Positions 1 to 9,455 of a stretch of DNA of 64,000 bases are shown one piece after another. Origin of the DNA: Agreia sp. COWG (GTDB taxonomy: Bacteria; Actinomycetota; Actinomycetes; Actinomycetales; Microbacteriaceae); the NCBI RefSeq assembly GCF_904528075.1, contig NZ_LR882035.1, positions 3,286,001 through 3,350,000 on the forward strand, read 5' to 3'. Within the stretch, counting starts at the first letter, position 1; each line of letters opens with the position of its first letter. The notes below the pieces were generated by a model. The model did not search any database. It had not been told where the DNA came from and saw only the letters and a list, made by a program, of their open reading frames with translations. Position numbers and translations under genes: made by a program.

Positions 1-1
1 G

Positions 2-658
2 GGCTCGATGGGCTATCCACGGTACGGAGCGCACGGCGGCGATCTGGGCGCCGGCATCACCTCCCGCCTCGCCCAGGCGCACCCGGAGGCGGTGGTCGGC
101 ATCCATCTGATGGCCGTCGCCGCCCCGATCGACCTCGACGAATCGACCCTGTCCGCCGACGAGCGCCGGTTCGTCGAGAGAGCTCGGTCGTGGTCGGAGC
201 TCGAGGGCAGCTACCAGCACCAGCAGCAGCGACGGCCGCTGAGCCTTTCGCCCGCGCTCTCGGACTCGCCCGTGGGACTGTTGGCCTGGATCGTCGAGAA
301 GTACCGGGCATGGAGCGATTCGGACGGAGAGCTGAACCGGCACTTCTCCGACGACTTTCTTCTCACCCAGGCGTCGCTCTATTGGTTCACGAACTCGATC
401 TCGACCTCGCTGCGCCCGTATTACGAGTACGCGGCGGGGCTCATCCCGCCCATACGACGCGTAACCGTTCCGACCGCGGTGGCCGTCTTCCCGGCCGACC
501 TCGCGCAGCCTCCCCGGGAGTGGGCCGAACGCACGTACACCGTCGCTCGCTACACGACGATGCCCCGCGGCGGCCACTTCGCTCCCCACGAGGAGCCCGA
601 GCTGATCGCCGCGGACATCAGCGAGTTCTTCGCCTCACTCGTCAGTCACGCCCGCTAG
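2..658 (+). CDS. Epoxide hydrolase family alpha/beta hydrolase, C-terminal part
   Basis: The frame is open to the left edge, so the N-terminus lies outside the window; the stop is TAG at 656-658. The visible 218 residues match the second half of epoxide-hydrolase-type alpha/beta hydrolases: YGAHGGDLGA carries the nucleophile Asp in the GGDxG context, and GGHFAPHEEPE near the C-terminus supplies the catalytic His of the family. The lid region between them contains the YWFTNS and LRPYYEY segments typical of the cap domain that positions the epoxide. Proteins of this family are cytosolic and open epoxides to diols; the substrate cannot be read from the sequence. Nothing suggests frameshift. A haloalkane dehalogenase-like activity is a less likely alternative. 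Confidence 0.8.
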   Translation, partial: GSMGYPRYGAHGGDLGAGITSRLAQAHPEAVVGIHLMAVAAPIDLDESTLSADERRFVERARSWSELEGSYQHQQQRRPLSLSPALSDSPVGLLAWIVEKYRAWSDSDGELNRHFSDDFLLTQASLYWFTNSISTSLRPYYEYAAGLIPPIRRVTVPTAVAVFPADLAQPPREWAERTYTVARYTTMPRGGHFAPHEEPELIAADISEFFASLVSHAR

Positions 659-762
659 CGACCGACCGAATCGGTGAACGCTCCCTCACCTCCGGCGGAC
701 ACAGTGATGCGATCGTCGCTGTGGCATCATGTCGCCCGGGGATGAAACATCGGGGGGTAGCC

Positions 763-945
763 ATGTTCAAGGTCGGATCCGTTCTGCTGTCGTCGCTGGT
801 GGTCGTGGGCGGGATCTTTCTCGCCGGCCCCTCCGCAGCGGCCGCCGAGCCCTCCTGCAGGGCGCTGCCAGCGCCGGCCGCCTCATTGATCGGTGCGACC
901 GATGCGACGGCCCGGTTCCGCATGGGTGACGACGACCCACAGTGA
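763..945 (+). CDS. Small secreted peptide of unknown function
   Basis: A 60-residue protein starts at ATG 763 behind a GGGGGG run that can act as ribosome binding site; an in-frame ATG at 742 is the alternative start. Residues 1-27 form a clean signal peptide: Lys at position 3, hydrophobic core VGSVLLSSLVVVGGIFL, then AGPSAAAAE as a likely signal peptidase I site. The mature peptide would be only about 33 residues (PSCRALPAPAASLIGATDAT...) with one Cys. It ends 8 bp before the convergent stop of the GH43 gene. I recognise no family. It could be a truncated remnant of a longer exported protein. Confidence 0.45.
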   Translation: MFKVGSVLLSSLVVVGGIFLAGPSAAAAEPSCRALPAPAASLIGATDATARFRMGDDDPQ

Positions 946-953
946 GCGACCCG

Positions 954-3900
954 TTACGACACCCGCCGGCGTCGAGCGAACACGAGCGCGCCGGCCAGCA
1001 GAAGCGCGAGCGCTCCCAGTCCGGTGAACAGGGCGCCCGAGCCGGTCATCGCCAGTGGGCCGCCCGAGCCTGAGCCCGGTGCCGCATCCAACTCGTCGAC
1101 ACCGGCGACGCTGGCTCGAGCCAGCACCGTCAGCGCCGCGTCGGCCGAGGCAGCCTCACCCGCCGCCCGCACGGTATGCGAGCCGGTCGGGGTCGCCAGC
1201 GGGATGCGCACGGTCGCCGAGAACGCGCCTGTCGCGTCGGTCGTGGCCCGCCCCAGCGACACCGGATCGGAGAACAGCGTCAGCGCGACGCTCTCCCCCG
1301 ACGCGAAGCCGCGACCCGTGACCGTGACGCTGTCGCCCGCGACGACGCTCGGACTGCTCACCGAGATCACTGCGGCCCCGGGCTGCGGCGCCACGATCAC
1401 GCCGCCGTCGCCGACCACCACGCGCACAGAAACGGCGGCGTTCGACGGGGCCAGCTCCTCGTCGGCGGTCATCGCGAACACCGGAAGACCTGCGCTCGTG
1501 AAGTGCACCAGCGCGGCGCGGGCGTGCCTACGGGGGTCGAACAGCCCGGCATCCGTGGCCTCGCCCGGGTTGGACGAGTCGTTCACGGTGCGCGAGTGGT
1601 ACACGATCACGGGGTTGCCGTATTCGTCGACGGTGAACGAGTTGTGGCCGGGGCCCACCTGCCCGGGAACGTCGTCGCTCGTGAGCAGCGGATACGGGTT
1701 CTTCGTCCACGAGTTCGGATCGAGCAGATCGGCGGCGGAGTCCGCGGTGAGCACACCGACGCAGTACTTGTCGTCGACCGACGACGCCGAGAAGGCGATG
1801 ATGACCTTGCCGTTTTTCTGGATCACGGCGGGGCCCTCGTCGATCGCTTGGTCGCCGTTCTTCTCCCACGCGAGCGTCGGCGTCGAGAGCAGGAACGATG
1901 CAGAGATCAGCTGGTTCGGGTTCGCCGGGTCGGTCTCGGCCATGCGCAGCGTCGATCCACCCACGCCCGTCTCGGCCCAGACCACGTAGTGCCGGCCGTC
2001 GGATTCGAAGTGCGTCATGTCGAGGGAGAAGTGCGTGAACGCCTCGGTGTCGCCGGGGGCAGCCTTCACCTGGCCGAGGCTCGTCCAGTTGGCCGGGTCG
2101 AGCGCCGCGTCGCCGCCGAAGGAGGCGCCCGTGAACTTGAGCATCGCCGGCCGGATGTCCCAGACCCCGTTTCGTGCTGCCGTGAACAGGATGTACCAGT
2201 CGTCGCCGATCTTTTCGAGCTCGGGCGCCCAGATGAAGCGGCTGAGCGCCGCGTCGTCCTTCTCATGCCAGATCGTCGCTTCGGGGGCGTTCTTCAGCCC
2301 CTGGATCGTGTCGGCGCTACGCAGCACGATGCGGTCGTAGCCGTTCGGGTCGTTCTCATACGTCATGGGGTACGAGCCGGTGAAGTAGTACTTCCCGTCG
2401 TCGCCGAGGGTCACATCCGGATCGGCGCGTCGCTCGACGAGCGGGTCGGGGAACGTCGGGCGCGTGACGGTTCCGCCGACCGTGTATGTGCCGGGCCCGG
2501 CGGACGCGACCGCCGCGAGGTCGTCGGCATCCCACTGGACGGGCATCGACGAGGTGTCACCGCTCGAGTACTCGACCGTCGCGGTCTCTGGCAGCGAGGG
2601 CGCCTCGCCCTCGCCGATCGCCACGTCGGCGAACGCCCGCACTCCGGTATTGACCACGCGGCTGAAGGTCGAGGTCACGAGGTCATACTCGGTCGCCGTG
2701 ACTCCGACGCTGGATGCACCGGTCGATCCGGAAGGGAAGTCGCCGTCGACGGCGGCGACCCTCGCCGTCGCCGCGACAGGTGCGCTGAAGCTCACGAAGT
2801 CGCTGGTGGTGACCTCGAGGCGGGCTCCACCCTGGCCCGTGTAGCCCAGACGGTAGCCACGAATGCCGTTGTCGTACACGGCAGACAGGTCGGTGGCGGT
2901 GACCCCGGCCGGCACGAACGACACGAGGCGCTCGTTCGTGAAGGCGGTGAGGTTCGCCGAGTCGTAGACGTACAGCCGCGTGCCCGAACCGTTCTCGATC
3001 GACACGAGGCGGAAGGCCCCGTCGGGTGCGCGCACCAGCACCGGCGGCCCGAGCTTCGCCGAGCCGAGAGAGGGATAGAGCACCCCGCGCCCGTTGTTGA
3101 GGGGCTCGAAGTCGCCGCCGGCAGCGGCCGACGTCGACGCGGCCAGGTGCAGCACATCGGTGCGCGTCGTGTCACCGTCGACGATGTAGGAGCCGATCCG
3201 CCCGGCGTCTTCTGCCAGCACGGCGACCGCGAACTCGCGGCTCGCGCTCTGGCCGTCGAGGCTGAACGTAGCGGTGAGCGTGACCGCCTTCTCGGCCGCG
3301 GCCCGGCTCACCCGGCCGTCGGTCGAGATGGCGGCGGCATCCGATGTGGCCCAGGTGACGGCGACGTCGCCGACCGACGCGGCCAGCCCGATGTCTGAGC
3401 TCGCCCGGGTCACCGCGAGGTCGAAGCCGTCGACGGCCACCCGCAGGTTGTTCTGCGGGGTGTCGGCCAGCACGATGAACGAGAACGTGCGGGTGAGCGA
3501 GCGGCCTGCCAGCGAGAGGGTGGCCGTGAGGGTCACCGGAACGTCGCCTCCCTCGGTCGGGCGGATCACCGTTCCGTCGCTCGCGATCGTGTCTGGCCTG
3601 TCGGATGACCAGGAAATCGTCGAGCCGTTGCCGCCCGTGGTCGGGAGGGTGCGATCGGTCGTGACAGCGCCCGATCCTGGAGCGAGCGCATCGGCATCGG
3701 CCGCGAGCGCCGCCTGCACCGTGGCCTCGTCGACCCCGCCGTAGTACTCGGCCGCGATCGAGGCGTCATCGAGGGCCGCCGTCCACACCTTCACGTCGCG
3801 CACTCCTCCCTTATAGAGGTCGTCGGCGTACGACGACTTGCCGATGAACGACAGGAGGTTCGAGCCGAATTGGCTCACCGTGCGGGTGGTGGGCACGCTG

Positions 3901-4499
3901 CCGATCTTCTTGCCGTCGAGGTACCCGGTGATGCGGGTCGGCTCGATCACCGTCGTATAGAGCCCCCAGGCATCGGATGTCGCGGGTCCCGCTATTCCGC
4001 TACCCGCGTTGGTGGGCGAGATGCCCGCCTCCGTTCCCCACGGGGCGCCCGCGTCGCTGCCGTTCGTGATCACCGACTTGAACAGCCCCGCCGGGTTCTT
4101 GGGGTTCAGCAGCCAGTACTGGGCCGGCGGGTTGCTCGCCGAGCCGAAGAACATCGCGGCGTAGTTGCCCGCGCCCTTCTCGTTGCGCAGCCACGTGGAG
4201 ATCGTGAGCGTGTCGCGGCCGTCGAACAGCCCGGTCGGCAGCTGCACGAATGCGCCGTTGCTGTTGCTCGCACCCCCGGGCAGCGCGAGCTCGGAGCCCG
4301 TCACCACGGCGCCGACGCCCTTGATCTCGCCGTCGTTCGAGTTAAGCGACGAATCCGGCACGGTCGTGCCCGTCACCGCGCTGAAGTCGTAGTGCAGCAG
4401 CAGATCGCCCTCGGCCGGGGCGGCGGATGCCTGCGGCGCGACGAGCAGGGTGCTGAAGGCCACCGCGAACGCGGTGAGCATGGCAAGACGTTTTTTCAC
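954..4499 (-). CDS. Cell-wall-anchored GH43 family glycoside hydrolase (arabinosidase type), 1181 aa
   Basis: GTG start at 4499. Order of parts: signal peptide (1-27), LamG/concanavalin-like jelly roll (about 30-255), two bacterial Ig-like modules with the SDRPDTIASDG-type pattern (about 256-430), a linker region, a five-bladed GH43 domain (about 685-990), an Ig/IPT-like module (about 1030-1130), then a LAMTG sorting signal at 1149, a hydrophobic helix and RRRR. In the GH43 domain ADPDV supplies the catalytic base Asp, WAPE the second acidic position and EGPAV the acid Glu. Known GH43 enzymes remove or cut alpha-L-arabinofuranosyl or beta-xylosyl residues in plant polysaccharides; the exact linkage is not predictable. 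It lies downstream of another GH43 gene and a furanose-type ABC importer, probably in the same transcription unit. Confidence 0.85.
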   Translation of the reverse strand: MKKRLAMLTAFAVAFSTLLVAPQASAAPAEGDLLLHYDFSAVTGTTVPDSSLNSNDGEIKGVGAVVTGSELALPGGASNSNGAFVQLPTGLFDGRDTLTISTWLRNEKGAGNYAAMFFGSASNPPAQYWLLNPKNPAGLFKSVITNGSDAGAPWGTEAGISPTNAGSGIAGPATSDAWGLYTTVIEPTRITGYLDGKKIGSVPTTRTVSQFGSNLLSFIGKSSYADDLYKGGVRDVKVWTAALDDASIAAEYYGGVDEATVQAALAADADALAPGSGAVTTDRTLPTTGGNGSTISWSSDRPDTIASDGTVIRPTEGGDVPVTLTATLSLAGRSLTRTFSFIVLADTPQNNLRVAVDGFDLAVTRASSDIGLAASVGDVAVTWATSDAAAISTDGRVSRAAAEKAVTLTATFSLDGQSASREFAVAVLAEDAGRIGSYIVDGDTTRTDVLHLAASTSAAAGGDFEPLNNGRGVLYPSLGSAKLGPPVLVRAPDGAFRLVSIENGSGTRLYVYDSANLTAFTNERLVSFVPAGVTATDLSAVYDNGIRGYRLGYTGQGGARLEVTTSDFVSFSAPVAATARVAAVDGDFPSGSTGASSVGVTATEYDLVTSTFSRVVNTGVRAFADVAIGEGEAPSLPETATVEYSSGDTSSMPVQWDADDLAAVASAGPGTYTVGGTVTRPTFPDPLVERRADPDVTLGDDGKYYFTGSYPMTYENDPNGYDRIVLRSADTIQGLKNAPEATIWHEKDDAALSRFIWAPELEKIGDDWYILFTAARNGVWDIRPAMLKFTGASFGGDAALDPANWTSLGQVKAAPGDTEAFTHFSLDMTHFESDGRHYVVWAETGVGGSTLRMAETDPANPNQLISASFLLSTPTLAWEKNGDQAIDEGPAVIQKNGKVIIAFSASSVDDKYCVGVLTADSAADLLDPNSWTKNPYPLLTSDDVPGQVGPGHNSFTVDEYGNPVIVYHSRTVNDSSNPGEATDAGLFDPRRHARAALVHFTSAGLPVFAMTADEELAPSNAAVSVRVVVGDGGVIVAPQPGAAVISVSSPSVVAGDSVTVTGRGFASGESVALTLFSDPVSLGRATTDATGAFSATVRIPLATPTGSHTVRAAGEAASADAALTVLARASVAGVDELDAAPGSGSGGPLAMTGSGALFTGLGALALLLAGALVFARRRRVS

Positions 4500-4561
4500 A
4501 GGGAACTCACTTCGGTGTGGGTTGTCAGTGGATGGAGGTGTGCCGGGGCCTCGCTGATCGA

Positions 4562-4588
4562 GTAGTCCGCGAGGAATAGGCGGACTAC
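4562..4588 (-). other. Hairpin between the two GH43 genes
   Basis: GTAGTCCGC (4562-4570) pairs perfectly with GCGGACTAC (4580-4588) across a 9-base loop. The right arm overlaps the TAG stop of the upstream GH43 gene (4585-4587). It has no T-run, so it more likely trims expression or protects the mRNA 3' end than fully terminates. Confidence 0.45.
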
Positions 4589-7500
4589 GAGACGGAACGG
4601 CGGCGGCGGCGCAGCACCAGAAGCAGGCCCGCCGCGACGAGCGCTGCCGCTCCGGCGAGCGACCAGCCGATGGCCAGGCCGGTGCTGGCGAGCGGGCCGG
4701 ATGGGGATCCGCCCGCCGGATCGGATCCAGGGATCGCCCCGCCGGTGCCCGCAGCGGCCTTCACGGTCACTGCGATCTCGGCGATGTCCGCCGAGTCCGC
4801 GCTGGCGGCCCGCAGCGTATGCGCCCCCTCCTCGATGCCGGCCGGAACCGTGAGCGTGGCGGTGAGGGTGCCCTCGGCGTCGCTTTCGGCGCTGCCGAGC
4901 GAGGTGGGCGTCGAGAACAGTGTGAACTCGATGCGCTCGCCCGCACCGAAGCCGCTTCCCGTCACCGTGAAGGGCTGCCCCGCCGTAAGGGTGGTCGTGG
5001 CGAGCTGCAGCTGCGCGGGCGTCGCGTCGCCCGGTCCGGTGCCGCCCGCCGCGAGCACCGGGCCCACCGACGCCACGGCGGAGGCGGGATCCCAGAGCGG
5101 CTTCGAGGCCGTGACCGAGGCACCGATCGTGCCGCCGACATCCGATGCCGTGAGCAGGTACGACGAGCCCGTCGCGCCCTCGATGGCCACGCCGTCGCGG
5201 CTCCACGAGAAGCCCGTCGCCGTCCAGGGCGCCGAGGCCGAGGCGGTCAGGGTCTCGCCGACCCGCGGCGTGCCGGTGATGGCGGCGGCCAGCGGCTGCG
5301 CATCCACGATCGTCTGTGGTTCGACGCTCGTCAGGGTCGGCGTCACCTCGTTGATGAGGCCCGTCGTCGCATCGAACGTGAGCTTGTCAATGGTGGTCTC
5401 GCGGTGCTGCCCGTCTCCGCCGGGGATGGCGAAGCGGTGGTACGCGATGTACCAGTCGTCGGTGCCCGGCACGTTCACGATCGAGCTGTGGCCCGTGGCC
5501 AGGATGCCCTGCGAGCTGTCTTTCTGGAGGATCACACCGCGGTAGGTCCACGGCCCGTCGATGCTCGTCGACGTGGCGTAGCCCACCTTGTAGTTCTCGC
5601 TTCCGGTGTCGTCGATCGAGTAGGTCAGGTGATAGAGCCCGTCGCGGAAGTTCACGAACGAGCCTTCGCGAAAGTCCGTCAGCCCCGAGATCGTCTTCAG
5701 GGTCTCCGGCCTGATCGACAGCATGTCGTCGCTGAGCTCGGCGTAGACCGGCGCACCGTTGCCCCAGAACAGGTAGTGCTTGCCGGTGGCCGGGTCGGTG
5801 AACGCGGCCGGGTCGATCGCCTGGCCAGAGGTGACGGCCTCGTTGTTCAGGATCATCGCCTCGGGCTGCGCCGTGAACGGCCCCTCTGGGCTGTCCGCCA
5901 CGGCCACGCCGATCGTCTTGCGGTCGAGCCCGGCGTTGTGGCCGCTGAAGTAGAAGTAGAACTTTCCGTCCTTCTCCGCGATGGTCGGCGCCCACGCGTT
6001 GCCGGATGCCCAGGGCACATTTCCGTTCGTGCCGTCGAGGGTCAGGATGGGCGCTTCGGAGCGCGTCCAGTCCACCAGATTCTTCGACGACCAGACGTAG
6101 AACTCCTTGCCGCCCCAGCCGGGGTAGCCGTCGGAGGTGGCGTAGACGTAGAACGTGTCGCCGAAGGCCACGATGTTCGGGTCGGCGTAGAGCCCCGGAA
6201 TGCTGGGGCTGCCCATCTCGACCGCGCGCAGCGTCCAGGTGGTGGCCGCGCCTGCGCCAGACGGCGTGAGCGTCACCGTCACGGGCGCGCTCAGGTTCTG
6301 CGTCGTGCCGGATGCCGGCGTCGCGACGACGCCGTCGGCTGTGGAGAACACCGGCGTGAGCGCGGTCAGATCGGTTCCGGGCTTCACGGGGAACGTGACC
6401 TCGTGCGTTGCGCTGTTCACGATCGGCGCGGTCTTCAGCGCATCCGATTCGGCCAGGGTCACGCCGACCAGGGCGCCCGTGTTGCCGGAGCCCGCGAGCA
6501 CCTCGCTCGCCGACAGGGCGCGGTCGTAGAGAGCGAACTCGCGGTACTTTCCCTTGAACCTGTTGTCACCGTCGTAGTTCGACCGGCCCAGGTAGTTCGC
6601 GGTGGTGCTGCCGTTGCCGATGTCGCCTGGCTTCGTGGTCACCGTGGCGGTGCCCACGGCGATGCCGTCGAGGTAGAGCGTGGCGGTGGTGCCCTCGAGC
6701 GTGTAGACGAGGTGCGCCCACTGCCCCCTCGGCAGGTTCGTGCCCTGTGAGACGGTCTGCTCCGTCGTCCAGTTGCCGGTCGCGATGCTCGTGCGATAGC
6801 CGTTGCCCGAGGTGAACAGGTAGCCGTTGCCCGCGCCCGAGAGCGTGTTGCCCAGGCCGTAGATGAAGTAGGCTCCGGATTGTGCGCTGTCGATCCAGAC
6901 ATCCGCCTCGACCGTCACGTCTGTGACGCCGGCCAGCAGGTTGTCGGGCAGGCCGACGTAGTCGTCGCTGCCGTCGAAGGTGAGCGAGCCGTCGGCCCAG
7001 GTGGCGCCGCCGTTCACGGTGCCGTCCTGCCCGTTGCCCGAGACGTCTTTCACGACGCCGCCCGTGCCGTTGTCGAAGTCGTAGCGCAGAATCTCGCCGT
7101 CGTCGTTCACGGGCGCCGGGGCCGGCGGCTGGGCGATCGTGCTGTTCAGGGCCTCGAGCTCTGCTGCGGTCACCGGGATGACGGTGCCGTGGCGCGGGCT
7201 GGCCGGCAGGTCGTACTTCGCGGCGACCTTCCAGTTCGGGTTCGCGATGTCGGCGGTCTCGAGCGGAATGTAGCCGCGTCCGCCGTACTCGTCGACGAAC
7301 AGGTAGAACTTGTCGCCGTTGATGTCGCCGGGGTTGGCCTTGAAGGCCGTCGGGCCCTCGACCGCGCTGGTGCCGGCGTCGCGGCCGATGCAGCTGTCGA
7401 GCACGGTCCACGACTCGAGGGTCGCGCGCAGCTCGGTGGATGACTCCTGGATGATGTCGCTGCAGCCGGTGCCGCCCGCGCCCTCGTCTTTGGTGAAGCG

Positions 7501-9351
7501 GTAGTACGTGCCGTCGTCCTTCAGCACGGTCGAGTCGATGCGCGAGACACCCTGGTCCTGCCACACGACCGCGTCGCTGAAGGTCACGAAGTCGCGCGTG
7601 GTGGCGTACATCATGCGGTGGTACGTGTTTCCGGTGTGGCCGGGATCGTCGGCGGCGTAGAGGGCGGATGCCCAGAACACCACGTAGGAGCCGATCGTGT
7701 CGTCGTAGTACGCCTCGGGCGCCCAGGTCATTCCGGCGTTGTCGGGGGCGACCTTGATGTGCCGCTGCGGCGACCACGTCTTCAGGTCGTTCGACTGCCA
7801 CACCTCGAGGTACTGGCTGCCGGTGTGCACCGCGTCGCCCCACGAGGTGCCGCTGCCGATCGAGAGGTCGGTGGCGATCAGGTAGAACGTGTCTCCTTCG
7901 GGAGAGCGAATGAGGAACGGATCGCGCAGCCCCTTGGTGCCCTCGGAGGAGGTGAGGATCGGCTTGCCGCCGTTCAACTCGTTCCAGTTGAGCGCGTCGT
8001 TGCCCTTGCTCGCGGCCATGAAGATGTTCTCGCCGGCCAGCGAGTTGCCGGTGAAGTAGGCGAACGCGTAGCCCTCGTAGCCGGCCTTCGGGGCGGCCTT
8101 CCGCACCTGCGCCGCGAAGTCGCGGGTGGTCGTGGCCGCACCCTTCGTGAGGGTGGCCGTGAGCACGACCGGGGTGTCGGCATCCGGTCGCACGACAACC
8201 CCGTCTGCGGCGATCACGGCCGGGTTCGACGACGACCAGGTGAGGGTCACGTCGGCCGAGGTCGTGGGCAAGGTCAGGTTGCCGCGCACGTCGCCGAGGG
8301 TGGCGATGCTGAGCGCCGCGGCGGCCGTATCGACGTCGTATTGATCAGAGGGAAGCGGCAGCACGGTCACGGCGAACGGGCGGGTCTCGACCGACGAGCC
8401 GCGCGACACCGTGGCCGTGAGCGTCACCGTGGCCGCGTCTTGGCCCGAGGCCGGCCGCGTCACGACACCAGTCTCCGAGATCACCGACGGCGTGCCGGAT
8501 GCCCAGGTGACGGTCGATCCGTTGGCCCCGGTCGCAGGCAGGGTCAGGTTCGATGTGACCGCAGAGACATCGCCCAGGGAGAGGGCTTCGGCGTCGCGAC
8601 CGGTTCGATCGGCATCGCTCGGCTGGAGCGCCGCGATCTCTTCGTCGGTCAGGGCGGCGTCGTAGATGCGAAAGTCGCGCACGCTGCCCGCCAGGTAGCG
8701 GTCAGTGGAGTAGTTCGAGCGGCCGATGTAGTTCGCCGCCGTCTTGCCGCTGCCGAGTTCCGACGGCTTCACGGTTACTCCGGTGGTCACGGCGACCTGC
8801 GCGCCGTCGAGGTAGAGGCGGGCAGTGTCGGAGGCGTCGTCGAGCGTGTAGGTGAGGGTCTTCCAGACGCCGCGCTGCAGATTGGCCCCCGAGTTCACGA
8901 CCTTCTCGCCGCTCCAGTTGCCGGTGGTGATGCCGGCGCGATAGGCATTGCCCGTGGCGAAGAGGTACCCGGAGCCCGAGTTGCTGGTTGCCGCGTTGCC
9001 GAGTCCGAAGATGAAGTACGGCGTTGCCTGCTCAGCGCGGACGAGCACCTGCGTGCTCACGGTGATGGAGTCGAGGCCCGCGAGCACATCGGCCGGCAGC
9101 GCGACGTGGTCGTTCACGCCGTCGAGTACCAGACCGGCAGATCCGGCTGTCATCGCGCCCCCGACGATCGAACCGTCGCGACCGTGGCCCGAGCCGTCGA
9201 CCGCGACCGTGCCGCCGGTCTCGTCGAGCGCGTACGAGAGCACGAGGTGATCGTCGGCCGCCGCGAGCGCGGGGGCGGCGCTTAACAGCGGAACGGTGAG
9301 GGCGAAGGCCGTTGCGGCCACGAGTGATCTGACGAGGGCGGTACGTTTCAT
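4585..9351 (-). CDS. Dual-catalytic GH43 surface enzyme with two LamG domains, 1588 aa
   Basis: ATG at 9351 begins a signal peptide (MKRTALVRSLVAATAFAL...APALAA). Domains in order: LamG (about 28-245), two bacterial Ig-like modules (about 250-420), first GH43 (about 425-740), second LamG (about 755-960), a beta-sandwich module, second GH43 (about 1060-1350), two further Ig-like modules, LASTG sorting signal at 1554, hydrophobic helix and RRRRR. The first GH43 has LRDPF, TWAPE and VEGPT; the second has YADPN, AWAPT and REGSF, so both keep the family acidic triad. Two catalytic domains in one chain suggest cooperative removal of arabinofuranose or xylose from a branched polymer at the cell surface. 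Imported products would go through the ABC genes directly upstream. Confidence 0.87.
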   Translation of the reverse strand: MKRTALVRSLVAATAFALTVPLLSAAPALAAADDHLVLSYALDETGGTVAVDGSGHGRDGSIVGGAMTAGSAGLVLDGVNDHVALPADVLAGLDSITVSTQVLVRAEQATPYFIFGLGNAATSNSGSGYLFATGNAYRAGITTGNWSGEKVVNSGANLQRGVWKTLTYTLDDASDTARLYLDGAQVAVTTGVTVKPSELGSGKTAANYIGRSNYSTDRYLAGSVRDFRIYDAALTDEEIAALQPSDADRTGRDAEALSLGDVSAVTSNLTLPATGANGSTVTWASGTPSVISETGVVTRPASGQDAATVTLTATVSRGSSVETRPFAVTVLPLPSDQYDVDTAAAALSIATLGDVRGNLTLPTTSADVTLTWSSSNPAVIAADGVVVRPDADTPVVLTATLTKGAATTTRDFAAQVRKAAPKAGYEGYAFAYFTGNSLAGENIFMAASKGNDALNWNELNGGKPILTSSEGTKGLRDPFLIRSPEGDTFYLIATDLSIGSGTSWGDAVHTGSQYLEVWQSNDLKTWSPQRHIKVAPDNAGMTWAPEAYYDDTIGSYVVFWASALYAADDPGHTGNTYHRMMYATTRDFVTFSDAVVWQDQGVSRIDSTVLKDDGTYYRFTKDEGAGGTGCSDIIQESSTELRATLESWTVLDSCIGRDAGTSAVEGPTAFKANPGDINGDKFYLFVDEYGGRGYIPLETADIANPNWKVAAKYDLPASPRHGTVIPVTAAELEALNSTIAQPPAPAPVNDDGEILRYDFDNGTGGVVKDVSGNGQDGTVNGGATWADGSLTFDGSDDYVGLPDNLLAGVTDVTVEADVWIDSAQSGAYFIYGLGNTLSGAGNGYLFTSGNGYRTSIATGNWTTEQTVSQGTNLPRGQWAHLVYTLEGTTATLYLDGIAVGTATVTTKPGDIGNGSTTANYLGRSNYDGDNRFKGKYREFALYDRALSASEVLAGSGNTGALVGVTLAESDALKTAPIVNSATHEVTFPVKPGTDLTALTPVFSTADGVVATPASGTTQNLSAPVTVTLTPSGAGAATTWTLRAVEMGSPSIPGLYADPNIVAFGDTFYVYATSDGYPGWGGKEFYVWSSKNLVDWTRSEAPILTLDGTNGNVPWASGNAWAPTIAEKDGKFYFYFSGHNAGLDRKTIGVAVADSPEGPFTAQPEAMILNNEAVTSGQAIDPAAFTDPATGKHYLFWGNGAPVYAELSDDMLSIRPETLKTISGLTDFREGSFVNFRDGLYHLTYSIDDTGSENYKVGYATSTSIDGPWTYRGVILQKDSSQGILATGHSSIVNVPGTDDWYIAYHRFAIPGGDGQHRETTIDKLTFDATTGLINEVTPTLTSVEPQTIVDAQPLAAAITGTPRVGETLTASASAPWTATGFSWSRDGVAIEGATGSSYLLTASDVGGTIGASVTASKPLWDPASAVASVGPVLAAGGTGPGDATPAQLQLATTTLTAGQPFTVTGSGFGAGERIEFTLFSTPTSLGSAESDAEGTLTATLTVPAGIEEGAHTLRAASADSADIAEIAVTVKAAAGTGGAIPGSDPAGGSPSGPLASTGLAIGWSLAGAAALVAAGLLLVLRRRRRSVS

Positions 9352-9435
9352 GGCGCGAAGGACTCCATTGTCGGCTTCATTGACGGTTCGGGTGTTGTGC
9401 GCGTGCTTCGTGGGGGTGCGTATCGGTTCGGATGC

Positions 9436-9450
9436 GGGGCCCGAGGCCCC
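9436..9450 (-). other. Small GC hairpin after the importer genes
   Basis: GGGGCC (9436-9441) pairs with GGCCCC (9445-9450) in the 104-bp gap between the YjfF-like stop and the GH43 start. The stem is only 6 bp and lacks a T-run; it may attenuate read-through into the GH43 genes. Nothing else is evident in the gap. Confidence 0.25.
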
Positions 9451-9455
9451 GGCGG

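Noticed and set aside
1176..3398. 740-residue open frame on the plus strand opposite a GH43 gene
   Set aside because: Antisense shadow of an evident GH43/LamG gene; composition is Arg-rich and no domain is recognisable.
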